A DNA stretch of 64,000 nucleotides from Candidatus Symbiopectobacterium sp. 'North America' (lineage in GTDB: Bacteria; Pseudomonadota; Gammaproteobacteria; Enterobacterales; Enterobacteriaceae). Positions 34,008 through 46,038 of the stretch are shown one piece after another. The notes beneath the pieces were generated by a model. That model worked only from the letters and a program-made list of their open reading frames with translations, made no database searches and was not told where the DNA came from. The DNA is taken from NCBI RefSeq assembly GCF_015762685.1, contig NZ_PEHF01000001.1, positions 101,999 to 165,998 of the forward strand, read 5' to 3'. The first letter of the stretch is position 1, and each line of letters begins with the position of its first letter. A program made the translations under genes and the position numbers.

Positions 34008-34533
34008 TACGGCTTCTCCTTGATATATATAATTATTTTTATACAGATATTGAGTTGTTGTAAGGGGATATCAACATAATCCTGATGGGTAAATCTGCGA
34101 TTAGCTCTCCTGGCCTTGAAACTGTGCAGTCATCAATCAGCGCGCGTCGATCGTACACTTGCTTAAGCAAAAAAAAAGCGCTCCAGAAATGTTAACCAAT
34201 TAGCACGCTAATGAGTTAACCATGATGGAGAAAACCGGTTTACCAGAGCAAAAAATGACGGTATAGGCGTCAATCACTTGACTCGCTAAGCATAATCATA
34301 AAAAATTCGGAATATTCTTGCTACAAACTTTAATACAAAAGAGCATCAAATATTTCTCAAACATCGAATCAGAATGAGATAACAACACAATAAACTGATC
34401 ATAAAGGATTTTAAAAACTCTCACGGCGTTCTATTGAGAAAAAATCGCCGGATGGGAAATTAAGAATAATCACAAAAAAACCAAGCATTCAAATTAATCA
34501 CAGCGTTTACATGCCATAAAGGAAAACAGCATT
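34008..34533. other. AT-rich divergent promoter region between lapA and lapE
   Basis: These 526 bp contain no gene. An imperfect palindrome lies at 34189-34223 (see separate entry). The region must carry the promoters of the adhesin and of the exporter operon, but I cannot define them confidently. Confidence 0.5.
34189..34223. repeat. Palindrome between lapA and lapE
   Basis: ATGTTAACCAATTAGC and GCTAATGAGTTAACCAT are near-complementary arms around an AC centre. It looks like a dyad operator for a dimeric regulator or a remnant of a terminator. No regulator can be named. Confidence 0.5.
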
Positions 34534-35883
34534 ATGCTACCTGTATTTCGATACACTTTTTTACCTTTAGGGATTATGGTCGCACAGCCTTCCAGCGCTG
34601 CGACTTTACAGGATGTAATCAAACAAACTCTTGCCACGCATCCCGAAGTCAGTGGGTCGGTGAACAGTCGGCTTTCCGCCGATCATGATTTACGCTCTGT
34701 CAAGGGCGGGTATTTGCCGTCAATCAACTTGAACGCAGGAACCGGTCGTGAGGAGACAGATACCGTTTCTACACGCGCGAGTGGCGGTAAAACAGAACTG
34801 CAACGCAGTGAATCCAGTATCAGCTTACAACAAACGCTGTTTGACGGATTTGCTACGTCGAGCGAAGTCGGTCGGCAGAGAGCAACAGTCAATTCACGAG
34901 CCTACAAGGTACTTAATACGTCTGAGAACGTGGCCTTGAATGCGGTTCAGGTGTATCTCGATGTGCTGCAACGGGCAGAATTCGTCAAACTGGCGCAAAA
35001 TAATCTCGCCAACCACGAGCGTATCTACGATCAAATCCGGCTGCGCAGCCAGCAAGGCGTTGCGCGTCTGGCAGATCTCGAGCAGGCCGAGGCGCGTTTG
35101 GCACAGGCAAGGAACAATCTGCTTACCGAGCAGACCAATCTTGATGACGCGAAGACCAACTACTTTAGCGTTACGGGTGTCGAGCCCGACAACCTGATAC
35201 TACCAGATACCGCATTGTTGACGATTCCCGCCTCGCTGGCCGAAGCCCGGCGCTTCATGCTGGCCAATAGTCCAATACTCAAGTCCTCCGAATCAGACAT
35301 CACTGCGACACAACAACAATATGAGGCCGCAAAGTCCTCCTATTATCCTCGTGTCAACATCGAACTCGACCCCAATATGAATAACAACGTGGATGGCGTT
35401 CGCGGGCAAAGCAACGAGTGGCAGGCAATGGTCAGAATGCGTTACAACCTCTATCAAGGGGAAAGCAACAAGGCCAACGCGGATGCAAAAGCGTATCAAA
35501 TTAAAGAGGCACAGGATATTCGCAACAACACGCTGCGTCAGTTGAACGAAGAGCTGCGTCTTGCCTGGACCGCGCTGAATAACGCCCGCCAGCAAATCCC
35601 CATCGCCGCTGAGTATGCCGATCGCAGTATGAAAGTTCGCACGGCCTACCAAAAGCAATTCAGCATTGGCGAACGCACACTGCTGGATTTGCTGGACAGT
35701 GAGAATGAGCTTCTCACCGCACAGCGTCGTCTGGTAGAGATTCAATTCATTGAGAGGTTTACCGAATATCGTATCAAGGCCAGAATGGGAGACCTGCTGC
35801 GCAACCTTTCTATTCAGAGCCCAACAGCAGGACAAAGTTTGGATAACGTCACGGCAGATGTGGATTTGCCTTCGTTAAACTAG
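34534..35883 (+). CDS. lapE: TolC-family outer-membrane channel (LapE-like)
   Basis: This 449-residue outer-membrane efflux protein forms the exit duct of the type I secretion system. It has a short signal peptide ending SSAAT, then the typical duplicated helical-hairpin architecture (LNAVQVYLDVLQRAEFVKLAQNN; RQQIPIAAEYADRSMKVRTAY) and the late motif FSIGERTLLDLLDSENELL of the LapE/AggA subgroup. AAGGA precedes the ATG. The frame is completely open, in contrast to the exporter and adaptor genes downstream. It may be retained because TolC-like channels can be shared with other pumps. Confidence 0.9.
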   Translation: MLPVFRYTFLPLGIMVAQPSSAATLQDVIKQTLATHPEVSGSVNSRLSADHDLRSVKGGYLPSINLNAGTGREETDTVSTRASGGKTELQRSESSISLQQTLFDGFATSSEVGRQRATVNSRAYKVLNTSENVALNAVQVYLDVLQRAEFVKLAQNNLANHERIYDQIRLRSQQGVARLADLEQAEARLAQARNNLLTEQTNLDDAKTNYFSVTGVEPDNLILPDTALLTIPASLAEARRFMLANSPILKSSESDITATQQQYEAAKSSYYPRVNIELDPNMNNNVDGVRGQSNEWQAMVRMRYNLYQGESNKANADAKAYQIKEAQDIRNNTLRQLNEELRLAWTALNNARQQIPIAAEYADRSMKVRTAYQKQFSIGERTLLDLLDSENELLTAQRRLVEIQFIERFTEYRIKARMGDLLRNLSIQSPTAGQSLDNVTADVDLPSLN

Positions 35884-36008
35884 CGTCTGCGTCGGAAACG
35901 ACAGTGGGTTGCACGAGGCTGTGACTCGTTTGTCTGCCGTGTTTTACCTCACGTATCACGCGTGTGGTAAGCACGGCAGACTGTGTTATGTAAGGGAAGA
36001 TCTGTGAT

Positions 36009-38193
36009 ATGAAGTTACATTCCGTCGAGGATATCGATACTCCGGAAGCGTCCGTTGTGCATGAACACAACGATCCTCGCACCCGTCATGACGATCCGTT
36101 ACTGGATGGTTTGTTGATTTTGTGTGCGCTACAGGGCAAGCCTGCGAGTCGCGCTACGCTCACCGCGGGTCTTCCTTTGGCAAAACAGCGCCTGACAGTG
36201 TCATTGCTGCCACGCGCAGCCAGCCGCGCAGGGCTGCAAGGTCGAGTACTAAAACGCCCTCTGGATGACATTCCCGGCATGTCACTGCCTGCCATGTTAT
36301 TGCTGCGAGAAAGCCGTTCAGCGGTGCTGCTTGGCTGGAACGACGATGGTTCAGCGCGCATCATGCCGAGTGAGACGGAAGGTGGCGAGATACACGTTGA
36401 TCGCAACACACTTCAGCAGAATTATCTTGGTCTGGTGCTGTTCGCGCAGCCGAGACATACCTTTGATATCCAAAACGAATCGCTTATTCCACACACCAAG
36501 TCCTGGTTCAAGGACACGCTGAGACTGTCGCGCTTCTTGTATGTCGATGCGGTGCTGGCCAGTTTTATTATCAATATCATCGCACTCGCCACGCCGCTGT
36601 TCGTGATGAATGTGTATGACAGGGTGGTACCCAATCAAGCAACGGCAACCCTTTGGGTGCTGGCGATCGGTGTTATTGGTGCGTTTATTTTCGATCTTAT
36701 CCTGAAAACGCTGCGTGGCATTTGCCTCGATATGGCAGGAAAAAAGACCGATCTGATCATCTCCGCCTCACTGTTTGAACGCATTATTGGGATGTCGATG
36801 ATTGCGCGACCAGCCCGCGTCGGCAGCTTCGCAAAAAATACTCTTTAATTTCAATAGGTAAAAGATTTTCTCTCATCGCTGACATTAACCACGCTGATCG
36901 ATTTCCCGTTCACACTGCTGCTGTTGCTGGTGATTGGCCTGATTGGCGGTCCTCTGGTGTGGGTGCCGATACTCACCTACCCTATTGCCTTAGCCGTAAG
37001 CTGGGCGCTGCAAAAACCGCTGGTTGCAACCATCAGTAAAACGATGGAGCTGGCCAGCAAGCGTCAAGCCACCCTGATAGAAACGCTTAGCAGTCTGGAT
37101 GCGCTGAAAGTGAATAATGCTCAGAGTAAGCGCCAGCACAGTTGGCAACAAACGCTGGGCAGTCTCAGTCGATTGTAAATGCGCGCCAAAGCGCTCTCTT
37201 CGCTGGCGGTCAACCTGACGCTCGGGTTCCAGCAAATCGCTGGTATGGTGATGATTATCGCGGGTGTCTATCTGTTGATTGATGGCAAACTCAGTATGGG
37301 GGGATTGATTGCCAGCTATATGCTCAGTGGCCGCGCACTGATGCCTCTTGGTCAGCTATCGGGCCTGGTCACGCGTTATCAGCAGGCCAAGATAGCCATG
37401 AAGACCACCGAAGAGATGATGCAATTGCCGCAAGAACGTCAAGAGAATGAGCGGCCGCTTAAACACGAACGTATTCAAGGCGGACTGGAATTCCGTGACG
37501 TTACCTTCAGTTATCCTGAGCAGAAGCATCGCTCTTTACACAACATCAATCTCTCTATCACCGCAGGTGAAAAAGTTGGCATCATTGGTCGCAGCGGTTC
37601 AGGCAAAAGTTCGCTGGAAAAACTGATCGTCAATCTTTATCCCACAAGCGAAGGGAATATTTTGATCGACGGCGTGGACACACGTCAGTTGGATGTCAGC
37701 GATTTGCGCCACAACATTGGCTATGTACCGCAAGATATTCAACTGATCAACGGCACTCTGAGCGATAACCTGATCAGAGGTGCTCGCTATATTGATGATG
37801 AATCCATGCTGCGCGCCGCCGAAATCGCCGGTGTCAACGAATTCGCGCGCCTGCATGCGGATGGTTACAACTTGCAGGTGGGGGAACGCGGATTGCAACT
37901 CTCTGGCGGTCAGCGTCAGGCCGTTGCCATCGCGCGCGCTGTTGCTCGATCCGCCCATCATGGTGTTAGATGAACCTACAAGTTCGATGGATAACACCAG
38001 TGAAGATCGCTTAAAACAGGCATTACAGACGGTGTTGCAAAACAAAACGCTGCTGTTGGTGACGCATCGCGTTTCCATGCTGGCCCTGGTAGATCGTTTA
38101 ATCATTATCGATAAAGGCCGCATTATTGCCGATGTTCCAAAGGCTATCGTGATGGATGCGTTAAAGAAAGGACAGATCAATGCATCTCGCTAA
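36009..38193 (+). pseudogene. lapB: LapB-type type I secretion ABC transporter, broken
   Basis: The product would power export of the adhesin. It has an N-terminal C39-like domain without a catalytic Cys (1-140), the membrane domain (FLYVDAVLASFIINIIALATP onward) and a nucleotide-binding domain with Walker A GRSGSGKSS, signature LSGGQ and Walker B IMVLDEPTS. Lesions: TAA at 36846 and TAG at 36855 in the stretch where the family has F-x-SVRDF, TAA at 37176, and a frameshift near 37945 just before Walker B. The 3' end overlaps lapC by 14 bp, so the two were translationally coupled. Confidence 0.9.
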
Positions 38194-39512
38194 ACACACC
38201 GCGGATATCCTTCGCTATTTCTCCTACCGGGATTGGGAAACGCTTCAGACGATTCCTGAAGTCAGCCGCGCGATGCTGGAAGATTCCCCCAAAGCGATTC
38301 GTATTACGCTGTGGGCAATTTTCTTTTTTTTCCTGTTTTTCATCTTGTGGGCCGCTTTTGCCAGTATTGATGAAGTCACGCGCGGTGACGGCAAGGCCAT
38401 TCCATCATCCCGTCTGCAAAAAATTCAGAACCTGGAAGGCGGTATCGTCACTGAGGTTTACGTTCACGAGGGGCAAGCTCGATGACACGCGTTTCGCTTC
38501 AAACGTTGGCGAAACGGAGGCTGACAGGTTAGGACTGCTCTCGCGTATCGAGCGGTTAACGGCTGAAATCAACGATCGCGAATTAGACTTCTCACCAGAA
38601 ATCAAAGAAAAAGCCCCTGCTATTGCTAAGGGTGAGATGGATCTGTACACCAGCAGACGCCAACAATTTCGTAATGAGATCTCGGGTTTGGAAGAACAAC
38701 TGGTGCAGAAAAAACAGGAGCAGCGCAATTATGTAGCCAAGCAGGCACAATTTCGTAATAGCCTCAATTTACTGCAACAAGAAATAAGAATGTCAGAGCC
38801 ACTGATTGCCGAGGGTGCAATATCCAAAGTCGAAGTGTTGCGGTTAAAACGGGCTGAAGTGGAAACACAAGGGCAGTTGGAATCCATGACGCTGTCTATC
38901 CCTCGTGCTGACTCTGCCATCAAGGAAATTGAAAACAAGATTCAGAAAACGCGCGGACGCTATAAAAGTGATGCGCTGACGCAGTTGACTGAAGCACAAA
39001 CCAATCTGAACAAGATAGCTGCCACGGGTAAAGCACTGGAAGATCGCGTAAACCGTACGCTGCTGGTCTCACCGGTGAAAGGCATTGTGCAGCAGATGAT
39101 GGTCACCACCATTGGTGGTGTTATCAAACCCGGGAACGACATCGTGGAAATTGTTCCGTTTGATGAAAATTTATTGGTTGAAGCAAAAATCTCGCCGCGA
39201 GATATTGCCTTTCTGCATCCGGGTCAGCCTGCAATTATTAAGCTGACGGCTTACGATTATACCATCTATGGCGGATTAAAAGGGAAAGTTGAGCAAATTA
39301 GTCCTGACACCATGACCGATAAAGAAGGCAACAGTTTTTATATCGTTAGGTTGCGCACGGATAAGAATTATTTGGGCACTGAGGATAAGCCCCTAGTGAT
39401 TATTCCCGGCATGGTAGCGTCCGTGGATATTATTACCGGAAAGAAAACGATTCTAAGTTATTTACTTAAACCCATCATCCGCGCAAATGCAGAAGCACTG
39501 CGGGAACGCTAA
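38180..39512 (+). pseudogene. lapC: LapC-type membrane fusion protein (HlyD family), broken
   Basis: This is the periplasmic adaptor between LapB and LapE. The N-terminal cytoplasmic tail and membrane helix (ITLWAIFFFFLFFILWAAFA) lead to IQNLEGGIVTEVYVHEGQ. Then about ten residues are missing out of frame, where HlyD proteins read I-V-x-x-G-Q-x-L-L-x-L-D, and the frame resumes at LDDTRFASNVGETEADR near 38480. The long coiled coil (residues about 130-250) and the lipoyl/beta-barrel part (GDIVEIVPFDENLLVEAKI) are otherwise intact to the stop. Confidence 0.88.
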
Positions 39513-39545
39513 TTATCACACTGTACTATTCAAGACTTTCATTGA

Positions 39546-39590
39546 ACACACAAACTGCCCAATTAATGGCAGTTTGTGTTGTTTGTTTCC
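39546..39590 (+). terminator. Intrinsic terminator of the lapE-lapB-lapC operon
   Basis: ACACAAACTGCC and GGCAGTTTGTGT form a 12-bp perfect stem with an 8-base loop, followed by TGTTTGTTT. It starts about 35 bp past the lapC stop. Confidence 0.88.
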
Positions 39591-39606
39591 CTAATGTACC
39601 CAATTA

Positions 39607-41123
39607 TTACTGATGACCGTTTTGTACGACGTAGATTTGCGTTTGGCTGCGCCCCATGGCTTTTGCCTGGTACATGGCAGAGTCTGCGTTGATGGCTAAC
39701 GTCAGTGAATCAGTACCGTGCTCAGGATAGAGCGCAATACCGATACTGCATTACACCTCAAGTTTTTTCCCTTCAATATCAAAAGGTTTATTCATAGCAT
39801 TATGAATCTTGTCTGCAACATAGAGAGTGTTAGCTTCTTCTTTAATGCCTTGCAGCAAGATAATAAATTCATCGCCACTACGGCGATAAACAGTGTCAGT
39901 ATCTCATACTGAACTCCGCATTCGTGCAGCGGCTTCTTTTAACAACAAGTCGCCAATGGCATGACCAAAGGTGTCATTGATCTGTTTGAATTTATCCAAA
40001 TCAAGAAACATCAAAGAGATACGACGCCCTGTCTGTTTTGATAACAAAATGGCCTGTTCCATCTGTTCCGCAAACGTTAGGCCGTTTGCCAGTGATGTCA
40101 GCGAATCATAGTGTGCCAGTTGGCGGTAATGCTCTTCACTGCGTCGAAGCATATCAATCGCACTGTACCGTTCGATAGCAATCGCCACCAACTGCGCAGA
40201 TTTTTCAATGGAAAAGGTTTCCTCTTCATTGGGCACATAGGGCTTACGGTGATAAACGCTGAGCACACCGAGGATCTCTTTATTCTGGCCGATAACTGGC
40301 TCAGACCAGCAAGAGCGTAACCCGGCATAGAGCGCGAGCCCTTTATACAATGACCAATCAGGATGAACGGAGATATCTTCCGCAATCACGCGCTTACCGG
40401 TATACGCTGCGGTACCAAAAGAGGCGGCACCGTCAGCGATTTTTACGTTATGAATGGCATTTTTATAAAACCGGGCAAGCTGGGCGCAGAAGCCAACGTC
40501 AGGCACTTCTTCTCTTTATCCACCAACAATACGGAGCAGACGATGCGGCCCGGATTTTTTTCCTCCACACTAAACACGATGGCATCAAGGATATCTTTCA
40601 ACGGAGCACCGCTGGAGAGAAGTTCTAACGCGCAATTATAGGAGTTATCGTGATGTTTCTTTGCTTTACGCTCCGTAATGTCTAGCTTCACCCCAACATA
40701 ATTCGTTGAATCTTTGACTTTATTATAGATTTTAGAAATATTGGCCTTTTCCCAGTAAAGCTGCCCATCTTTACGACGGTTAATAAATTCACCGCTCCAG
40801 GTTTCACCACGATCGAGCGTTGACCAGAGATCTTCATAGACGCTGGGGTTGGTCATTCCCGAATTCATTATATTGGTTTTTTTACCGATCACTTCATCGG
40901 GCATATAACCGGACATGGTTACAAACTGACGATTTACATAAAGAATTTCACAATTCTCATTCGCAATAATGATCGAAGCTGGGCTATATTCTGTGGCATA
41001 AAAAATCGTATCGAGGAAGTCTTGTTTTTCGCGATCCTGCTTAAACTTTTGCTTGCTTCCCCTGTTTCTGATAACAGAAACTAACAACAGTATTATAAGT
41101 ATGGTTATTATTATCTCATACAC
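39607..41123 (-). pseudogene. PAS-GAF-GGDEF diguanylate cyclase, broken
   Basis: It has an N-terminal membrane helix (EIIITILIILLLVSVI), a PAS domain (FYATEYSPASIIIANENCEI to VGVKLDITERK), a GAF domain (KRVIAEDISVHPDWSLYKG) and a GGDEF domain (DSLTSLANGLTF, FLDLDKFKQINDTFGHAIGD, active loop RRSGDEF). The frame shifts near 40470 within the GAF entry (SAPSLP to FYKNAIHNV). TGA at 39904 (former Arg likely) and TAA at 39751 interrupt the catalytic domain. It converges on lapC and probably made c-di-GMP for the Lap system. Confidence 0.85.
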
Positions 41124-41908
41124 AATAACACGCCCCTCAGTCCTCGGAAGGACTGGTCATACAAACCACATCACGGATAGTGAAACACACAGACAAAGCG
41201 CCGCTATCCCATACAGATTCGGGATCAGCAGTTTTCCGGAGAGCGGGAGGGAGGGATGAAAAAACGCTCCCGTGTTCAGATGAATTCAAAAACATAGGAA
41301 CATCAGCATAAAGCCCCTATCTATCACTGTGTGTAAATAAAAATAACAAGTCCAAACAGAGTATCTTTAATTAGCGTTAAGGTGATGAATAATAACTCGT
41401 GTTATAAGTTTATCTAGTGAAATAAAAAACTTACGAATTTCAATGTTACGTATTTTGAACATCAAAATTCTGTAAGCAAATCAATTATACCAATAGGTAT
41501 CACCGCTTTAATCAATAAAATATATCATCGTACAATAATTGATCGTTATCATTAAATAAAAAACCAATTTTCTCATTATATTCATAAAGTTACCATCAAT
41601 GCAAAATCGTTTCACTTATCATGTGCACCTGTTGAGCCCCCATCAAGATCAGGAGCGGCAAGGTTCATTCCACTAATCATTAACAATATAAAACACCATT
41701 GCTGAAAAAATTACAAGAATCAAACAATGAAAAGAGCCTGTCTAACAAAATGAATCACCATTTTTAACGTTTAGATGTCAGGTAGGACAGCAAACGGCGA
41801 AAAAGCAGCGCACGAAGAAAGGGAGAAATAAAATGTAAATTATCGTGTCAAGTAACCAACGCGCCAACGGTGATACTAGTCCAACAGGTTTAACTGACTC
41901 TGCTCAGA
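41124..41908. other. 785-bp AT-rich non-coding stretch
   Basis: No frame on either strand resembles a protein. The sequence is notably AT-rich (for example around 41340-41620). It contains the small hairpin CAGTCCT/AGGACTG near 41138. It separates the decayed cyclase from the decayed phosphodiesterase and may be the remains of a lost gene. Confidence 0.5.
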
Positions 41909-42697
41909 TTACAACGTAGATTTCAACTCACTAAAATTCTCAAAAGGCTGAGGGCGAGAGAGGAAATACCCTTGCACCGCGTCAGCCCGAGTTTGCATTA
42001 CCATTCCCCACTCTTCCTGCGTTTCGACCCCTTCAACCACCACGTGATTACAAAAGCGGGACAGCAGCGCCACCAAGGATGGGAACAGCTGACGGCCCTC
42101 ATCACTTTTTTGCAGCAAAATAAACAGCTCGCGCGCCACTTTGATACAGTCATAGTGCGCTTGCATCAGCGAAGAAAAATTGGCGACGCCCGCCCCGAAA
42201 TCATCCAGCCACAGGCGGCGCATTTCGGGAAACATGGTCAAGACTTCTTGCGAGAGCGTCCCCTGATTTTCCACAATCTCAAATCGCAGCCAAGGCATGG
42301 ATGCGATCAACTGCTTCGCTTCATGGCTCTGTTGTAACGCATCCAACGTTTGCCCGTCCACATTGACTGACGCCAGAATGCCATCCTGAATAAAGCGAGG
42401 ATGCCAACGCGACAGAAGCTGCATTTGCTCAATCACTACCTGTAACCGCTCAGCCACATTGATACTGGCAAAATAGGTTTCAGGTGAAACAAAACGCTGC
42501 GGAAATGCTGGCGAAAACACAGCAGTAAGCAGCTCTATCGCTAACAGTTTGCCGCTGGTGCGGTAAATAGGCTGAAAGTTATAGCGTCTTTGACAGTGAT
42601 GCCAATACTGGCGTTCAAAAGCTGCCGCATCCCCAAGTTCAGAAGGCAGTGCCTGTATAACCCCTAAATTCCCCTACTGCCCGATACATTTTGTCAT
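41909..42697 (-). pseudogene. pdeH: PdeH/YhjH-like c-di-GMP phosphodiesterase with early stop
   Basis: The EAL-domain protein aligns with E. coli PdeH over its whole length: FERQYWHHCQRRYNFQPIY, the ELL variant of EAL (AIELLT), LASVNVDG, LRFEIVEN, LWLDDFGAG, VEGVETQEEW and QGYFLSRPQPFE. The frame opens at ATG 42697 but hits TAG at 42674-42676 (codon 8). No convincing alternative start lies between there and the conserved region. A GTG start near 42520 would drop the EAL segment. If the true start lies elsewhere it could be functional, so pseudogene status is likely rather than certain. Confidence 0.75.
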
Positions 42698-42853
42698 AAG
42701 ACCTGATGTGATACGTTGTTAGCCTGCTTATACTTAGAAAAATGGATATAGGCAAAGCCACAGAAAACTTTATTCATTATTTGGCTTACTACGCTATTTT
42801 ATGCTAGAGATATCGGGGAAAGAGAGTGCTTCACTACGCCGTTACGAGTATAA

Positions 42854-43537
<684 letters not shown>

Positions 43538-43538
<1 letters not shown>

Positions 43539-44269
43539 TAACGACGGGCTTCCCGCAGCAATGCCTTCATTTCCGCGACGGCCTCTGCCAAGCCACTCAT
43601 GACGGCGCGACCGATAATCGCATGCCCGATATTAAGCTCATGGATTTCAGGCAGGGCCGCAATAGCTTGCACGTTGTGGTAGGTCAGGCCATGTCCGGCA
43701 TTTACCTTAAGCCCTTTGCTGGCGGCATAAACCGCTGCATCGCGAATACGCGCCCACTCTTGCTGGCGCAGCGTATCGTTCTGAGCATCGGCATAAGCAC
43801 CGGTATGGATTTCGATATAAGGGGCGCCAACGGCTACAGCGGCATCAATTTGTGCCCGTTCGGGGTCGATAAACAGAGATACCAGAATCCCCGCATCGTG
43901 CAAACGAGCCACGGCTGATGTCATGCGCGGTAGTTGACCCGCAACGTCCAACCCACCTTCCGTTGTCACTTCCTGGCGTTTCTCAGGCACCAGACAACAA
44001 AAGTGAGAACGAAGCTCGCAGGCAATCGCCAGCATCTCTTCCGTCACCGCCATTTCAAGGTTCATGCGCGTCTGCAACGTTTGGCGTAACAAACGCACAT
44101 CGCGATCGGTGATATGACGACGATCTTCACGCAGATGAACCGTAATACCATCCGCCCCGGCTTGCTCGGCAACAAACGCAGCCTGCACCGGATCGGGGTA
44201 CGCTGTGCCGCGCGCATTGCGCAGGGTCGCCACATGATCGATATTTACACCTAGAAAAAGCTCTGCCAT
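43538..44269 (-). CDS. pdxJ: Pyridoxine 5'-phosphate synthase
   Basis: PdxJ condenses 1-deoxyxylulose 5-phosphate with aminoacetone 3-phosphate in vitamin B6 synthesis. From [20 protein letters not shown] the 243 residues match the family, with [36 protein letters not shown] and NAGHGLTY. I prefer this start to the ATG 15 codons upstream because the family begins here. Confidence 0.95.
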
Positions 44270-44386
44270 GAAATCAGTCCTCAAAAGAATCACCGTTAGA
44301 CGACCAGTGTACACTGGCCTTTCGGTTCGTTACCACTGCGGCTATCTTTAGATAGCGAGAGGTTGACAGGTTTACCGCTCAGGTCA

Positions 44387-45121
44387 TTATTCTTTTGCCA
44401 CAGGTGGCGTGTGGGGACGTAAAACGGCAGATTTTTGAAACAGTTCACGGCTCTTTAATGGCTTGCTGCCCAGATAAGGTTTGAGCGCCATACGCGTAAA
44501 GCGTTTCGCAGCCCGCAGGGTTTGCACATCAGGAAATTCCCGCGCAGCCAGCACACGCAACTCATAGCCGGTAAAGCTACGCTGATCCACAATCATACTG
44601 GCGATAAACCCTTTTTCTTCGCGGTAGCGATAGGTCATGGTGTCTGCAACGGGCTCCCCACTGCCTGCACAGTGCAGAAAATCAACGCCGTAACCGAGAT
44701 AGCCCAACAACGCCAGCTCAAAACGGCGCAGTGCCGGTTCCGGTGAAGAGCTCAACGCCGCCAGTTGCTGCAAGCAATGCAGGTAATCGAAGAAGAGTGC
44801 GGAAAAATTGGTTTCGTGCTCCAACACGCGAGCAAGCAATTCATTGACGTAGAGGCCGCTGTACAACATGACGCCGGTGAGCGGTAGTGCCAGTGATACC
44901 GGTTCAGCGTTACGCAAGGTTTTTACTTCACCACGTCCGCCCCAGCGCACCAGCAATGGCGTGAACGGTTGCAAACATCCTTTTAGCGGAGAGCGGCGCG
45001 CACGCGCGCCTTTGGCTAACACGCGCACACGCCCTTCGTCTTCCGTGAAAAGATCCAGCAACAGGCTGGTTTCACTGTAAGGTCGCCCATGCAAGACAAA
45101 TGCGCGCTGCCAGCCTTCCAT
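44387..45121 (-). CDS. recO: DNA repair protein RecO
   Basis: RecO, with RecR and RecF, loads RecA onto SSB-coated DNA. The 244-residue product starts [20 protein letters not shown], with an OB-fold ([20 protein letters not shown]) and a helical C-terminus including the [12 protein letters not shown] tail. It is full length. It lies 11 bp downstream of era. Confidence 0.93.
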   Translation of the reverse strand: MEGWQRAFVLHGRPYSETSLLLDLFTEDEGRVRVLAKGARARRSPLKGCLQPFTPLLVRWGGRGEVKTLRNAEPVSLALPLTGVMLYSGLYVNELLARVLEHETNFSALFFDYLHCLQQLAALSSSPEPALRRFELALLGYLGYGVDFLHCAGSGEPVADTMTYRYREEKGFIASMIVDQRSFTGYELRVLAAREFPDVQTLRAAKRFTRMALKPYLGSKPLKSRELFQKSAVLRPHTPPVAKE

Positions 45122-45132
45122 CGGCGTTAACC

Positions 45133-46038
45133 TTATAAGTCGTCGATGTAACCCAGGCTGCGCAATGCGCGTTCGTCATCCGCCCAGCCGGATTTCACCT
45201 TCACCCACAGTTCCAGATGCACCTTGGCTTCGAACATGGCTTCCATATCCTGACGCGCTTCAATGCCGATCGTCTTGATTTTGGCGCCTTTGTTACCGAT
45301 CACCATTTTCTTCTGACCATCGCGTTCAACCAGAATTAACCCATTGATGTCATAACCGCCGCGGTCGTTGGTCACGAAACGCTCGATCTCAACGGTCACC
45401 GAATAGGGCAATTCTTCACCGAGAAAGCGCATCAGCTTTTCACGAATAATCTCAGCCGCCATAAAGCGCTGCGAACGATCGGTGATGTAATCTTCCGGGA
45501 AGTGATACTCAGCCACAGGCAGGTGTTTGCGCACAATGCTGGCAATGGTGTCAACGTTAGTGCCTTTTTCCGCAGAAAGAGGAACCACGTCGAGAAAGTT
45601 CATTTTTTTACTTAAAAACTGGATATGCGGCAGCAGCTTGGTTTTGTCCGTCACATTGTCAATCTTGTTGATTGCCAGCAATACCGGACGTTTTTGATCG
45701 CGCAACTTGCCCACGACCATTTCATCGTCGTCGGTCCAGTGAGTCCCTTCCACCACAAAAATGATCAACTCAACATCGCCGATGGAGCTGCTGGCAGCAC
45801 GGTTCATCAGACGGTTGATTTCCCGTTTTTCTTCAATATGCAGCCCTGGCGTATCCACATAAATAGCCTGATAAGGACCTTCGGTATGGATACCCATAAT
45901 GCGGTGACGCGTGGTTTGCGGCTTACGCGAAGTAATGGAGACTTTTTGCCCCAGCAATTCGTTCAGCAACGTGGATTTGCCCACGTTGGGTCGCCCAACA
46001 ATCGCGACGAAACCGCAGTAGGTTTGCTCTTCGCTCAT
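45133..46038 (-). CDS. era: GTPase Era
   Basis: Era is an essential GTPase that assists 16S rRNA maturation in the small subunit. The 301 residues show G1 [10 protein letters not shown]3 VDTPG, G4 NKID and a C-terminal KH domain ([19 protein letters not shown]). The ATG overlaps the rnc stop by four bases (ATGA), the classical rnc-era coupling. Confidence 0.96.
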   Translation of the reverse strand: MSEEQTYCGFVAIVGRPNVGKSTLLNELLGQKVSITSRKPQTTRHRIMGIHTEGPYQAIYVDTPGLHIEEKREINRLMNRAASSSIGDVELIIFVVEGTHWTDDDEMVVGKLRDQKRPVLLAINKIDNVTDKTKLLPHIQFLSKKMNFLDVVPLSAEKGTNVDTIASIVRKHLPVAEYHFPEDYITDRSQRFMAAEIIREKLMRFLGEELPYSVTVEIERFVTNDRGGYDINGLILVERDGQKKMVIGNKGAKIKTIGIEARQDMEAMFEAKVHLELWVKVKSGWADDERALRSLGYIDDL

